From: Pseudonocardia hierapolitana
GTDB taxonomy: Bacteria > Actinomycetota > Actinomycetes > Mycobacteriales > Pseudonocardiaceae
Assembly: GCF_007994075.1 (NCBI RefSeq)
Contig: NZ_VIWU01000001.1
Span: forward strand, 992,001-1,056,000
Reading direction: 5' to 3'
DNA length: 64,000 nucleotides
Shown: positions 16,614-24,801 of the stretch, piece by piece
Numbering within the stretch: position 1 is the stretch's first letter
Layout of the letters: every line of letters begins with the position of its first letter
Position numbers and translations under genes: made by a program
Notes under the pieces: generated by a model
Database searches by the model: none
What the model was told of the DNA's origin: nothing
Seen by the model: only the letters and a program-made list of their open reading frames with translations

Positions 16614-16643
16614 TTCGTTAGCGAATCTTTTTCGTATAACGAA
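16614..16643. promoter_or_regulatory. two IclR-type boxes before the FAD monooxygenase
   Basis: TTCGTTAGCGAA (16614-16625, four-base spacer) and TTCGTATAACGAA (16631-16643, five-base spacer) stand in tandem. The second touches the ribosome site GAAAGGA of the gene starting at 16653. Similar boxes occur at 21331, 30706, 31640 and 32783. The likely binder is the IclR protein encoded at 30846-31637. Confidence 0.65.
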
Positions 16644-16652
16644 AGGACGTCC

Positions 16653-17849
16653 ATGAGTGCAGGACTCCAGGTGGCCGTTGTGGGTGGCGGGATCGGCGGT
16701 CTGGCGACGGGGCTCGCCCTGCACCGGCACGGGATCGACGTCACCGTGTACGAACAGGCGCCTGCGCTCGGAGAGGTCGGGGCCGGGGTCCAGGTGACGC
16801 CGAACAGCCTGCGCCTCCTCGACCGCTTCGGACTCGGCGAGGAGGTGCGTCGCCTCGGCGTGGAGCTGGACCGGCAGCGGTCGATGTACTACCGGATGGA
16901 CGGCACGCCGATCGCGCCCGTCCTCACCACCGACTCCACCGGCCACAACTCCATCTACGGGATCCACCGGGCCGACCTGGTGGACGTGCTCGCGAGCGGC
17001 ATCCCCGCCGGCGTCGTGCGCACCGGCCACCGGTGCACCGGGCTGCGGCAGTCCGAGGACGCCGTCCAGTTGGAGTTCGAGAACGGCGCCCTCGTCCGGG
17101 CCGACGTGGTCGTCGCCGCCGACGGCATCCACTCGTCGCTCCAACGGCACGTGGTCGAGCCCGCCCGCCCGGTCGACTCGGGCTCGGTCGCCTACCGGGG
17201 GCTCCTGCCCGCCGAGGAGGTGCCGTCGTGGCCGACCGATCGGTTCGAGCTCTGGATGGGCGCGGGCAAACACCTGCTCGTCTTCCCGGTGCGCGCCGGC
17301 ACCCTCATCAACTACGTGGGGTTCGTCCCGAGCGACGTTCGTGCCGCGGAGTCGTGGTCGGCGCCGGGCGATCCCGCCGTGCTCGCGGCGGCCTTCTCCG
17401 GCTGGGACCCGCGCATCCAGGAGTTGCTGGCGGCGGTGCGGAGCACCTTCTGGTGGGGCCTGTACGACCGGGAACCGCTGCGCCGCTGGACCGACGGCAG
17501 GGTCACGCTGCTCGGCGACGCCGCGCACCCGATGCTGCCCCACCTCGGCCAGGGCGCCAACCAGTCCATCGAGGACGCGATCGCCCTGTCCATCGTCCTG
17601 GCCGACGCCACACCGGAGACGGCACCCGCCCGGCTGCGGGAGTACGAAGCGCTGCGCCACCCCCGCACCACGGCCGTGCAGGCCGGGGCGCGCGCGAACG
17701 GCCTGCGCTACGACTCGCGGTACGAGGACCTCAGCGTCCGGGACGCCGAGCTCGACAGCGTGCGCACCTTCCGCCTCTCGCTCTACGACTACGACGTCGA
17801 GCGCGCGGCGCTGGACGCCCGCTCGGCTCTGCAGACCACGGCCGACTGA
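16653..17849 (+). CDS. FAD-dependent aromatic monooxygenase (salicylate / 3-hydroxybenzoate hydroxylase type)
   Basis: The 398-residue protein is a class A flavoprotein hydroxylase. GGGIGGLATGLAL at residue 10 binds the ADP part of FAD, VAADGIHS is the DG motif, and LLGDAAHPMLPHLGQGANQ is the GD motif with the flavin-contacting loop. Sequence and length fit salicylate 1-hydroxylase, 3-hydroxybenzoate 6-hydroxylase and 6-hydroxynicotinate monooxygenase, which hydroxylate aromatic acids using NAD(P)H and O2. Two IclR boxes precede it, linking it to the TctCBA transporter and decarboxylase units. The exact aromatic acid is unknown. Confidence 0.9.
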   Translation: MSAGLQVAVVGGGIGGLATGLALHRHGIDVTVYEQAPALGEVGAGVQVTPNSLRLLDRFGLGEEVRRLGVELDRQRSMYYRMDGTPIAPVLTTDSTGHNSIYGIHRADLVDVLASGIPAGVVRTGHRCTGLRQSEDAVQLEFENGALVRADVVVAADGIHSSLQRHVVEPARPVDSGSVAYRGLLPAEEVPSWPTDRFELWMGAGKHLLVFPVRAGTLINYVGFVPSDVRAAESWSAPGDPAVLAAAFSGWDPRIQELLAAVRSTFWWGLYDREPLRRWTDGRVTLLGDAAHPMLPHLGQGANQSIEDAIALSIVLADATPETAPARLREYEALRHPRTTAVQAGARANGLRYDSRYEDLSVRDAELDSVRTFRLSLYDYDVERAALDARSALQTTAD

Positions 17850-17882
17850 CCCGGGAGAGACGGACTCGACCGACCCGGCCCG

Positions 17883-18184
17883 ATGCTGGTCATCCGCGTC
17901 CACCCCGGCGACGTCGTCCGGCGCGCCGCCGGCGCGACCGTGCGCGCCGTCGCCGAGGACCGGCCGGTGACGATCGTGTACCTCGGACACGGCGAGCGCG
18001 GCGAGTGCGCCGCGCTGAACCGCCGGGTGACCGACGAGTGGGCGCTCGGGCCGGTGCGGCCCGTCTCGTGCTGGCTCCGACCGGGAGCCGGTCACGTGGA
18101 CGCGGCAGGAGCGGGCGAAGGGCCAGGCCTGGGGCCTGCAGACGATCGGGACCTTCCACACGCACGCCTCGCCCGCGATCTGAG
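17883..18184 (+). pseudogene. remnant of PIG-L/LmbE deacetylase-fold gene (4-oxalomesaconate hydratase-like)
   Basis: The first 50 codons read MLVIRVHPGDVVRRAAGATV and TIVYLGHGERGEC. They match the start of PIG-L-fold proteins, especially GalB-type 4-oxalomesaconate hydratases, which have a similar GERGES phrase. After that the frame degenerates. A second piece, ending QAWGLQTIGTFHTHASPAI and a stop at 18184, is in another frame and I cannot assign it. Normal proteins are about 240 aa, so most of the middle is gone. It follows the monooxygenase by 33 bases and may be what is left of a pathway gene. Confidence 0.5.
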
Positions 18185-18192
18185 CGGGCAGG

Positions 18193-19236
18193 TCAGGAGG
18201 CCGTCCGGTAGGCGTCGCGCAGCAGCTGCCGGAACTGAGCGGGCACGCCGCCGATCCGGGCGACCACGGCCTCGAGGTCGGCCCCCGACGCGTAGCCGAT
18301 GGTGCGTCGCTGCTGTTCCGCCCTGGCCACCACCTCGGGGTCGGTCGCGGCCCGCGTGAACGCCTCCCGCAGGCAGGTGAGCGTGTCGGGGGCGATGCCC
18401 GCCGGGGCGACCAGCGGGCGGCCGAGCTCGTTGAGCGTCAGGAGCGACTCGAGCAGCACCGCCTGGTCCGGGCCGAGCGCCATCTCCCCCACGGCGGGCG
18501 CATCGGGCGCGATCTCCGTGCGCTCCCGCGTCACCGACAGCACCGGGACGAGCTCACCGGCCTCGATCGCTGCGCGGCGGTCGTCGACGGGACCGGTGAG
18601 ACCGTGGATGTCGCCCTGCAGGAGCGCCAGCTGCGCCTCGCTCTGGCCGGGGAACCCGGTGACGATGCGGGCGTCCAGTTCGAACACCTCGATGAGGATC
18701 GTCGCGGTCGCGTAGTCGGCGCCGCCGGGGCCGGTGGAGCCGAAGCGGAAGTCACCGGCGGCGCGGACCTCCTCCCAGGTGCGGTGCACGCCCTCGGGCG
18801 CCCGGACGAGGACGGTGTTCTCGGTGGCGACGCGGCCGATGTAGGCCAGGTCGGTGAGCGCGAAGTCGGCGCCCTCGGCCTCTCCGAGCACCGACGCCGA
18901 GGCCCCGGTGCCGTTCATGATCGCGATCTGGGTCCCGTCGGCCGGCCCGTTGACCAGCCGGTTGATCGCCAGCAGCCCGCCCGCACCGGGCCGGTTCTCC
19001 ACGATCACCTGTGCGTTGAGCTGCTCGCCCAGCGGGTCGGCGACGATCCGGGCGGCCGTGTCGAAGCCGCCGCCCGGACTGAACGGGACGACCAGGGTGA
19101 TCGTCTCGCCCTCGAGCGCTGCGCAGCCGCCGCCACCTCCCGTGGCCGCGGGACTGCCGATGGTGCACCCCGTCACGCACGCGAGCGAGGCGACGGCTGC
19201 GGCAAGCGATCGGTGGGACGCCGTTGTCCGGGCCAT
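18193..19236 (-). CDS. tctC: tripartite tricarboxylate transporter substrate-binding lipoprotein
   Basis: The 347-residue protein has a signal peptide ending VTGC (lipobox Cys). It then has the TctC/Bug fold with ITLVVPFSPGGGFDTAARI, VENRPGAGGLLAINRL and DFRFGSTGPGGADYAT, which form the carboxylate-binding loops. It captures an organic or aromatic acid outside the membrane and delivers it to TctAB. The start is ATG 19236 because it gives a proper signal peptide. The gene ends the tctA-tctB-tctC unit. A paralogue lies at 31716-32750. Confidence 0.93.
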   Translation of the reverse strand: MARTTASHRSLAAAVASLACVTGCTIGSPAATGGGGGCAALEGETITLVVPFSPGGGFDTAARIVADPLGEQLNAQVIVENRPGAGGLLAINRLVNGPADGTQIAIMNGTGASASVLGEAEGADFALTDLAYIGRVATENTVLVRAPEGVHRTWEEVRAAGDFRFGSTGPGGADYATATILIEVFELDARIVTGFPGQSEAQLALLQGDIHGLTGPVDDRRAAIEAGELVPVLSVTRERTEIAPDAPAVGEMALGPDQAVLLESLLTLNELGRPLVAPAGIAPDTLTCLREAFTRAATDPEVVARAEQQRRTIGYASGADLEAVVARIGGVPAQFRQLLRDAYRTAS

Positions 19237-19258
19237 GATCGAACCCCTTCTCGACTGG

Positions 19259-19780
19259 TCAGGCGAAGCGGATGAAGCCCTGCGGCACGGGCACGTGGAC
19301 GAACCAGCGGAACGAGGCGAGCAGCACCAGCACGAGCACGGCCGCGTACACGGCCGAGAACAGCCAGCTGCGCCGACCGCAGAACCGCAGGTACGCGAGG
19401 GCGAAGACGCCGCTGGCGGTGAACAGGCCGTAGGCGACGAGCAGCAGCAGGTAGCCCGCCACCCAGCCCAGGGCACGCAGCCACGCGCCCCTCCCGGCTG
19501 TTGCGAAGACGTACTCACCGTCGTCCGGGTCGTCGCCGGGCTCGGCACCTGCCTGGGGTCCCGGGGCGGCGCGGCGACGCCAGAGCACCGTGACGAGGAC
19601 GGCGAGCGCGAACAGCACGCCCACCCCGGAGGCCATGCGGGGGAACCGCGCAGCTGCCTCCGGCCAGGAGAAGGTGACAGCGAAGGCGACTGCGAACAGG
19701 ACGAGAGCGGCCGCGGCGATGGCGCCGTCGGGTCCGCTCGTCCGGCGGGCCCGGGTGGGGGTCACGTCGGTGGTGGTCAC
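19259..19780 (-). CDS. tctB: tripartite tricarboxylate transporter small membrane subunit
   Basis: The 173-residue protein has four hydrophobic segments: AAAALVLFAVAFAVTFSW, GVGVLFALAVLVTVLW, WVAGYLLLLVAYGLF and VYAAVLVLVLLASFRWF. A charged cytoplasmic loop separates the second and third. This is the TctB layout. It overlaps tctA by ATGA and is followed after 22 bases by tctC, so all three are one transcript. TctB is needed with TctA to form the membrane channel. Confidence 0.92.
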   Translation of the reverse strand: MTTTDVTPTRARRTSGPDGAIAAAALVLFAVAFAVTFSWPEAAARFPRMASGVGVLFALAVLVTVLWRRRAAPGPQAGAEPGDDPDDGEYVFATAGRGAWLRALGWVAGYLLLLVAYGLFTASGVFALAYLRFCGRRSWLFSAVYAAVLVLVLLASFRWFVHVPVPQGFIRFA

Positions 19781-21294
19781 GCGTTGCGCTCCATCTCACG
19801 AGGCCCGGCGGGCGACGCGCGGTGCGCGCGCCTGCGTCCGGCCCGGACGCCGAAGGCGATCGAGGCCGCCCCGATCAGGGCCAGCACGAGCACGCCCGGA
19901 CGAGTCACCCACGAGGTGCCGAACAGGGTCGTCGACAGGTTCAGGTACTCCTCCGCCAGCCCGCCGAGCACGACGGCGAGCAGGAACGGCACGCGCGGCC
20001 ATCCCCACCGGATGCAGGCGACGCCGACCGCGGCGGCGCACAGCATCACGAGGATGTCCCCGTAGCTGTTGGTCGCCGTGTACGCGCCGACGAGCAGCAG
20101 CAACAGGAGACCGGGGACCAGCAGCGGGCCGGGAACGCGGGTGAGCAACGTCAGTGGGCGCGCGAGCGTGACCGCGAGCGAGACCGCGATGAGGTTGGAC
20201 ACGATCATGATCCACACCATCGAGAACGTCACGTGGAGGTTCTCGTCGAGCATCTCCTGGCCCGGGTTGAGCCCGAGGATCATGAACCCGCCCAGCAGCA
20301 CCGCGGACGACGCGCCGCTGGGGATGCCGAACGCGATCGTCGGGATGAGGGATCCGGCATCCCGGGCGTTGTTCGTGGCGCCGGCTGCGACGACCCCGTC
20401 GATCGCGCCCTTGCCGAACATCTCGGGATTCTTCGACGCCTGCCGGGCCTGCCCGTAGGCGATCCACTGGGTCACGGTGCCGCCGACGCCGGGCAGGCTG
20501 CCCACTCCCACCCCGATCGCGGCCGAGCGGGCGACCACGCGCCAGTGCCGGAAGGCGTCGCGGACGCCGGCCAGTGTGCCGGTGAGGTGGGTCGGACCGG
20601 AGGCCGACGTGGCGATGCTCTTCTTGCTCAGCATGATCTGCAGGACCTCGGCACCGCCGAACAACCCGACGACGAGCGGCACGATGTTGATGCCGTCCCA
20701 CAGGTAGAGCTGATCGCCGGTGTAGCGGGGGATGCCGAGCTGGGGGTCGATGCCGATCGTGGCGACCAGCAGCCCGAGTGACACCATGACGAAGCCCTTG
20801 AGCATCGCACCGCTCGACAGGGTGATCACGAACGTCAGGCCGACGACGGTCAGCATGAAGAACTCCGGTGGCCCGAACGACAGCACGACGGGCCGGATGA
20901 TGCTGATCGTCAACGCCAGGACGAGGGCACCGACGATCGCGCCCATCGCCGAGCTGGTCAGCACGGCACCCAGCGCGCGGCCGCCCTGTCCCTTCCGGGT
21001 GAGCGGGTAGCCGTCGAGCACCGCCGCGGCGGAGGTCGCCTCCCCGGGCACGCCGAACAGGACCGAGGTGATGTCGCCCGCCGTCGAGGTCACCACCCAC
21101 ATGCCGAGCAGGAACGCGAAGCCTTCGACCGGGCTCATCCCGAACGTGAACGGCAGCATCAGCGCGAGGGCGACGGGGCCGCCGAGTCCGGGGAGGATCC
21201 CGACGACGAACCCGATCGCGATCCCCAGCAGCATCACTGCGAACGTCCGCAGATCCAGGATCCCGGCGAGGCCGGCGACGATCGCATCGAGCAT
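19777..21294 (-). CDS. tctA: tripartite tricarboxylate transporter large permease
   Basis: The 505-residue protein is a TctA permease with about 11-12 membrane segments. It has the conserved GILPGLGGPVALALMLPF near residue 43 and SLPGVGGTVTQWIAYG in the second half, the pair of re-entrant Gly-Pro motifs typical of TctA. It would import a carboxylate using the ion gradient. The start is ATG 21294; the in-frame extension to 21390 covers the operator region and is rejected. It is first in the operon, with an IclR box 37 bases upstream. Confidence 0.94.
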   Translation of the reverse strand: MLDAIVAGLAGILDLRTFAVMLLGIAIGFVVGILPGLGGPVALALMLPFTFGMSPVEGFAFLLGMWVVTSTAGDITSVLFGVPGEATSAAAVLDGYPLTRKGQGGRALGAVLTSSAMGAIVGALVLALTISIIRPVVLSFGPPEFFMLTVVGLTFVITLSSGAMLKGFVMVSLGLLVATIGIDPQLGIPRYTGDQLYLWDGINIVPLVVGLFGGAEVLQIMLSKKSIATSASGPTHLTGTLAGVRDAFRHWRVVARSAAIGVGVGSLPGVGGTVTQWIAYGQARQASKNPEMFGKGAIDGVVAAGATNNARDAGSLIPTIAFGIPSGASSAVLLGGFMILGLNPGQEMLDENLHVTFSMVWIMIVSNLIAVSLAVTLARPLTLLTRVPGPLLVPGLLLLLLVGAYTATNSYGDILVMLCAAAVGVACIRWGWPRVPFLLAVVLGGLAEEYLNLSTTLFGTSWVTRPGVLVLALIGAASIAFGVRAGRRRAHRASPAGPREMERNA

Positions 21295-21330
21295 GGCCAC
21301 CTCGTGGAGTCGACGACGCTGTCGCGAGTT

Positions 21331-21343
21331 TTCGCTAAGCGAA
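21331..21343. promoter_or_regulatory. IclR-type box before tctABC
   Basis: TTCGCTAAGCGAA is a perfect palindrome (odd centre), 37 bases before tctA. It is the most symmetric of the six boxes of this kind in the window. Confidence 0.65.
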
Positions 21344-21352
21344 TAGTTTTCA

Positions 21353-21368
21353 GTCTGCTCAGCGAACC
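21353..21368. promoter_or_regulatory. second operator-like site before tctABC
   Basis: GTCTGCTCAGCGAACC, read on the minus strand as GGTTCGCTGAGCAGAC, shares the CGCTGAGC core with sites at about 5535 and 14640. It lies nine bases beyond the IclR box, so two regulators may act here. Confidence 0.4.
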
Positions 21369-21412
21369 ACGGGCCCCGCGCGGGAGTCAAGAGCTCGGCG
21401 GACGGCCCGCGG

Positions 21413-22111
21413 TCAGGACCCGTTGGTCGCGACCCGCTCCAGCCACTCCCGCAGGAGCCCGCGCTCGGCCTCGGTGAGCGCCGCCAGATCCGCCAGCTGA
21501 GCCCGCAGGGTCACGGCCGCGGGGACGGCCCCAGCTCCCGCGGACGGGCCCGCCGCCCCGTCGGTGGTGATGGCGGCGATCACCGACTCCCTGGCGAACT
21601 CGGACAGAGCGGGATCGCGCCGCTCGGGAGGCGTCCCGATCAGCGTGAGCGTGATTCCGCGCCCCGTGGAGTGCAGCAGGTGCGCCGCGCGCTCCTCGCC
21701 CACGCGCAGCCGCCCCGCCTCGGCGACGCGTCGGATCATGCCCGCGAGCACGGCGGCCGACTGGCGCTCGCCGGGCGACTCGACGCCCGGGCGCACCTCT
21801 CCGAAGACGAGCGCGTAGAGCGCGGGATGCTCCAGCCCGAAGCCCACGTGCAGGTCCCACCCGCGCCGCAGGTCCGCCACCGGGTCCGGGTCCCGCTCAC
21901 GAGCGGTCTTGCTGTGCAGGTACTCCGCGATCCCATGGCTGGCGACGGCGTCGAGCAGACCTTGCTTGTCGCCGAAGAGGCGGTAGATCGTCGGCGCCTG
22001 CACGCCCGCCGCGGCACTCACCGCTCGCGTGGACACCGCCTCGCGCCCGCCCGTGGTCAGCAGCTCGGCGGCCGCCTCGACGATGCGCTCGCGGGTCGTC
22101 CTCGCGTCCAT
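21413..22111 (-). CDS. TetR-family transcriptional regulator
   Basis: The 232-residue protein has a TetR helix-turn-helix at residues about 25-45 (VSTRAVSAAAGVQAPTIYRLFGDK). A C-terminal domain follows (EHPALYALVFGEVRPG) of the kind found in TetR_C_33-like regulators. It is divergent from the aldo/keto reductase and molybdenum oxidoreductase genes. The shared gap contains TAACA-N6-TGTTA. A similar site occurs before the sugar dehydrogenase at 32963. It probably represses itself and the reductase operon. Confidence 0.9.
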   Translation of the reverse strand: MDARTTRERIVEAAAELLTTGGREAVSTRAVSAAAGVQAPTIYRLFGDKQGLLDAVASHGIAEYLHSKTARERDPDPVADLRRGWDLHVGFGLEHPALYALVFGEVRPGVESPGERQSAAVLAGMIRRVAEAGRLRVGEERAAHLLHSTGRGITLTLIGTPPERRDPALSEFARESVIAAITTDGAAGPSAGAGAVPAAVTLRAQLADLAALTEAERGLLREWLERVATNGS

Positions 22112-22122
22112 GATTCCAACGA

Positions 22123-22138
22123 TAACACGCCACTGTTA
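22123..22138. promoter_or_regulatory. probable TetR operator
   Basis: TAACACGCCACTGTTA is an inverted repeat with five-base perfect arms between the divergent TetR and aldo/keto reductase genes. The outer pattern TAAC-N8-GTTA recurs at 32862-32877. Confidence 0.55.
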
Positions 22139-22214
22139 GCACCAGTTGCGGTAACGATGGAAACGTGCTTCGGTTATCAGTGGAAGCAGTCCACACGACA
22201 CGAGGAGCACGACG

Positions 22215-23225
22215 ATGGACACCCGCAAGCTCGGCGCCGACGGCCCGGAGGTCTCCGCACTGGGACTCGGCGCCATGGGCATGTCCGACCTCTACGGCCC
22301 CGCCGACGAGGCCGAGAGCATCGCCACGATCCACGCGGCGATCGACGCCGGGATCACCCTGATCGACACCGGGGACTTCTACGGCTCCGGTCACAACGAG
22401 ATGCTGATCCGCGACGCGCTCCGGCAGCGCGACCGCGACGACGTCGTGATCAGCGTCAAGTTCGGCGGCAGGCGCAGCCCCGACGGTGCCTTCCAACCCG
22501 CCCCGCCCGAGACCGACCCCGTCGCCGTCAAGGACCGCCTGGCGTACACCCTGCGCCGGCTCGGCACCGACCACGTCGACATCTACCGCCCGACCCGGCT
22601 CAACGCGGACGTCCCGATCGAGGACACCGTCGGCGCCATCGCCGGGATGGTCGAGGCCGGCTACGTCCGCCACATCGGGCTCTCGGAGGTCGGCGCCGCG
22701 ACACTGCGGCGGGCCGCCGCCGTGCACCCGATCAGCGACCTGCAGATCGAGTACTCCCTGCTCTCGCGGGGCATCGAGGCCGAGATCCTGCCCACCGCGC
22801 GCGAGCTCGGTATCGGCATCACCGCCTACGGCGTGCTCTCCCGCGGCCTGCTGTCCGGCCACTGGACGCCCGACCGCGCGCTGACCGGGACCGACTTCCG
22901 CGGGCACGTGCCCCGCTTCCAGGGCGAGAACCTGACGACCAACCTCGCCCTCGTCGACGCCCTGCGCACCGTCGCGGACTCGATCGGGGCCACGGTCGCG
23001 CAGGTCGCCATCGCGTGGGTCGCCTCCCGCGGCACCGACGTCGTGCCGCTCGTCGGCGCCCGGCGCCGCGACCGCCTCCAGGAGTCGCTCGCCGCCGCCG
23101 ACCTCGTGCTGAGCGACGACGACCGCGCGGCGATCGAGGCGGCCGTGCCCGCGGGCGCCGTCGCGGGCGAGCGCTACCCCGAGCAGCAGATGGCCGTCCT
23201 GGACAGCGAGACGGCCCGCTCGTGA
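22215..23225 (+). CDS. aldo/keto reductase
   Basis: The 336-residue protein is a TIM-barrel NADPH-dependent oxidoreductase. It starts TRKLGADGPEVSALGLGAMG and has IDTGDFYGSGHNE with the Asp and Tyr of the catalytic tetrad, and SVKFGG with the Lys. The usual His position reads IYRPTR, as in one AKR subgroup. The NADPH-binding end is PLVGARRRDRLQESL. It is the first gene of a unit with three molybdenum-enzyme genes (GTGA overlap), so it may interconvert aldehyde or ketone substrates of the same pathway. Confidence 0.92.
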   Translation: MDTRKLGADGPEVSALGLGAMGMSDLYGPADEAESIATIHAAIDAGITLIDTGDFYGSGHNEMLIRDALRQRDRDDVVISVKFGGRRSPDGAFQPAPPETDPVAVKDRLAYTLRRLGTDHVDIYRPTRLNADVPIEDTVGAIAGMVEAGYVRHIGLSEVGAATLRRAAAVHPISDLQIEYSLLSRGIEAEILPTARELGIGITAYGVLSRGLLSGHWTPDRALTGTDFRGHVPRFQGENLTTNLALVDALRTVADSIGATVAQVAIAWVASRGTDVVPLVGARRRDRLQESLAAADLVLSDDDRAAIEAAVPAGAVAGERYPEQQMAVLDSETARS

Positions 23226-23833
23226 CCACGCCTCCCGAAGGGACGCCGGCCCCGCTCGAGATCGGCAGGCGGACGGTGCTGAAAGCGGGAGCCGCCGGTA
23301 CGGCTGTCGCGGCGCTCCCCCTGGCGGCCTGCTCGTCGACGCTCGAATCGGTTCCGCCCACCTCCGGGCCGCGGGAGGTCGCGCTGCGGGTCAACGGCGA
23401 GGTCCGCGCGCTCAGCGTGGAACCGCGCGTCACCCTGCTGGACGCCCTGCGCGAGCGGATGGGGCTGACCGGCACCAAGAAGGGGTGCGACCGCGGCGAG
23501 TGCGGTGCCTGCACGGTCCTGGTCGACGGCCGGCGGATCAAGTCCTGCATGACGCTGGCCGTGATGCAGGACGGCCGCGAGGTCACGACCGTCGAGGGCC
23601 TGGCCCGTGGCGGCGAGCTGCACCCGGTCCAGGCCGCGTTCGTCCGGCAGGACGGTCTGCAGTGCGGCTTCTGCACGCCGGGCCAGATCATGTCGGCCGT
23701 CGCGGTCATCGAGGAGGGGCACACGTCGTCCGACGCCGAGATCCGCGAGTGGATGAGCGGAAACCTCTGCCGGTGCAGCTGCTACCCGAACATCGTGGCC
23801 GCGGTCCGCGAGGCCGCCGAGGAGGTGCGCTGA
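23222..23833 (+). CDS. exported xanthine dehydrogenase-family 2Fe-2S subunit (PaoA-like)
   Basis: The 203-residue protein carries two [2Fe-2S] sites, GCDRGECGAC...C (plant type) and CGFCTPGQ with CRCSC. They pass electrons from the molybdenum centre to the FAD subunit. Its N-terminus has a twin-arginine motif GRRTVLKAG (Arg16-Arg17), a hydrophobic stretch and LAAC (Cys37), so it looks Tat-exported and perhaps lipid-anchored. E. coli PaoA also has a Tat signal, which suggests the whole complex is moved out as a unit. It starts at GTG 23222, overlapping the reductase stop. Confidence 0.92.
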   Translation: MTTPPEGTPAPLEIGRRTVLKAGAAGTAVAALPLAACSSTLESVPPTSGPREVALRVNGEVRALSVEPRVTLLDALRERMGLTGTKKGCDRGECGACTVLVDGRRIKSCMTLAVMQDGREVTTVEGLARGGELHPVQAAFVRQDGLQCGFCTPGQIMSAVAVIEEGHTSSDAEIREWMSGNLCRCSCYPNIVAAVREAAEEVR

Positions 23834-24801
23834 TGCGCGACTTCGCCTACGCGCGCGCGGCCGGGCCGGAGGAGGCGGTACGGCTGGCCGGCCCGCCGCA
23901 CGCCCGGTTCGTCGCAGGTGGGACCGACTTGTTGAACCTGATGAAGGACGGGGTGCAGGAGCACGATCTGCTCGTCGACCTCAACGCCCTCGATCTGGCC
24001 GAGGTCGACGCCTCGCAAGGCCGGGTGCGCATCGGCGCGACGGCCCGGATGAGCGACGTCGCCGCCGACCCCGCGGTGACCGCCGTCCCGGTGCTGGTCG
24101 AGGCGCTGCTCGCCGGGGCGTCACCGCAGATCCGCAACATGGCCTCGATCGGTGGAAACCTGCTGCAGCGCACCAGGTGCTGGTACTTCCGCGACGCGAC
24201 CATGCCGTGCAACAAGCGCGTGCCCGGCAGCGGCTGCCCCGCTCTCGACGGGGTCAACCGGTGGCACGCGGTCCTCGGGGGCAGCGAGCACTGCATCGCC
24301 GTGCACCCGTCCGACCTCGCCGTGGCCCTCACCGCGCTGGGCGCCACGGTGAACACCCTGCACGGGGACGGCGAACGCCGCATCCCGGTGGCCGAGTTCT
24401 ACCTGCAGCCGGGGAGCACCCCCGACCGGGAGACCGCGCTCCGCCCGGGGGAACTGATCACGAGCGTCGACGTGCCCGTCCCCGGCCCAGGCACGCGTTC
24501 GCGCTACCTCAAGCTGCGGGACCGGGCGACGTTCGAGTTCGCCGTGGTCTCGGTCGCCGCCGTGGTCCGGCTCGCCGGCGGCGTCGTCCAGGAGGCGCGG
24601 CTCGCCTTCGGCGGGATCGGCACCCGGCCGTGGCGGTCGCCCGAGGCCGAGCAGGCCCTCGTCGGCAGGCCGCTGACCGCCGCCACCACGCAGGCGGCCG
24701 GCCGGGCGCTGGTCCGCGACGCGGTACCCCGCCGGCACAACGCGTTCAAGGTGGACCTCGTGCAACGGGCACTCGCCGACGTCCTCGGAGGCATGCGATG
24801 A
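23833..24801 (+). CDS. xanthine dehydrogenase-family FAD subunit with extra 4Fe-4S site (PaoB-like)
   Basis: The 322-residue protein has the FAD motifs RFVAGGTDLL and ASIGGNLLQR of molybdenum hydroxylase medium subunits. After the second motif comes an insertion with three spaced Cys (RCWYFRDATMPCNKRV, then GSGCPA), matching the extra [4Fe-4S] cluster of PaoB and 4-hydroxybenzoyl-CoA reductase beta subunits. It starts at ATG 23833, overlapping by one base, and ends overlapping the next start. It would take electrons from the iron-sulfur subunit to an acceptor. Confidence 0.92.
   Translation: MRDFAYARAAGPEEAVRLAGPPHARFVAGGTDLLNLMKDGVQEHDLLVDLNALDLAEVDASQGRVRIGATARMSDVAADPAVTAVPVLVEALLAGASPQIRNMASIGGNLLQRTRCWYFRDATMPCNKRVPGSGCPALDGVNRWHAVLGGSEHCIAVHPSDLAVALTALGATVNTLHGDGERRIPVAEFYLQPGSTPDRETALRPGELITSVDVPVPGPGTRSRYLKLRDRATFEFAVVSVAAVVRLAGGVVQEARLAFGGIGTRPWRSPEAEQALVGRPLTAATTQAAGRALVRDAVPRRHNAFKVDLVQRALADVLGGMR

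Noticed and set aside
18193..19548. 451-codon extension of tctC
   Set aside because: The extra 104 residues lie over tctB and would hide the signal peptide; the ATG at 19236 is preferred.
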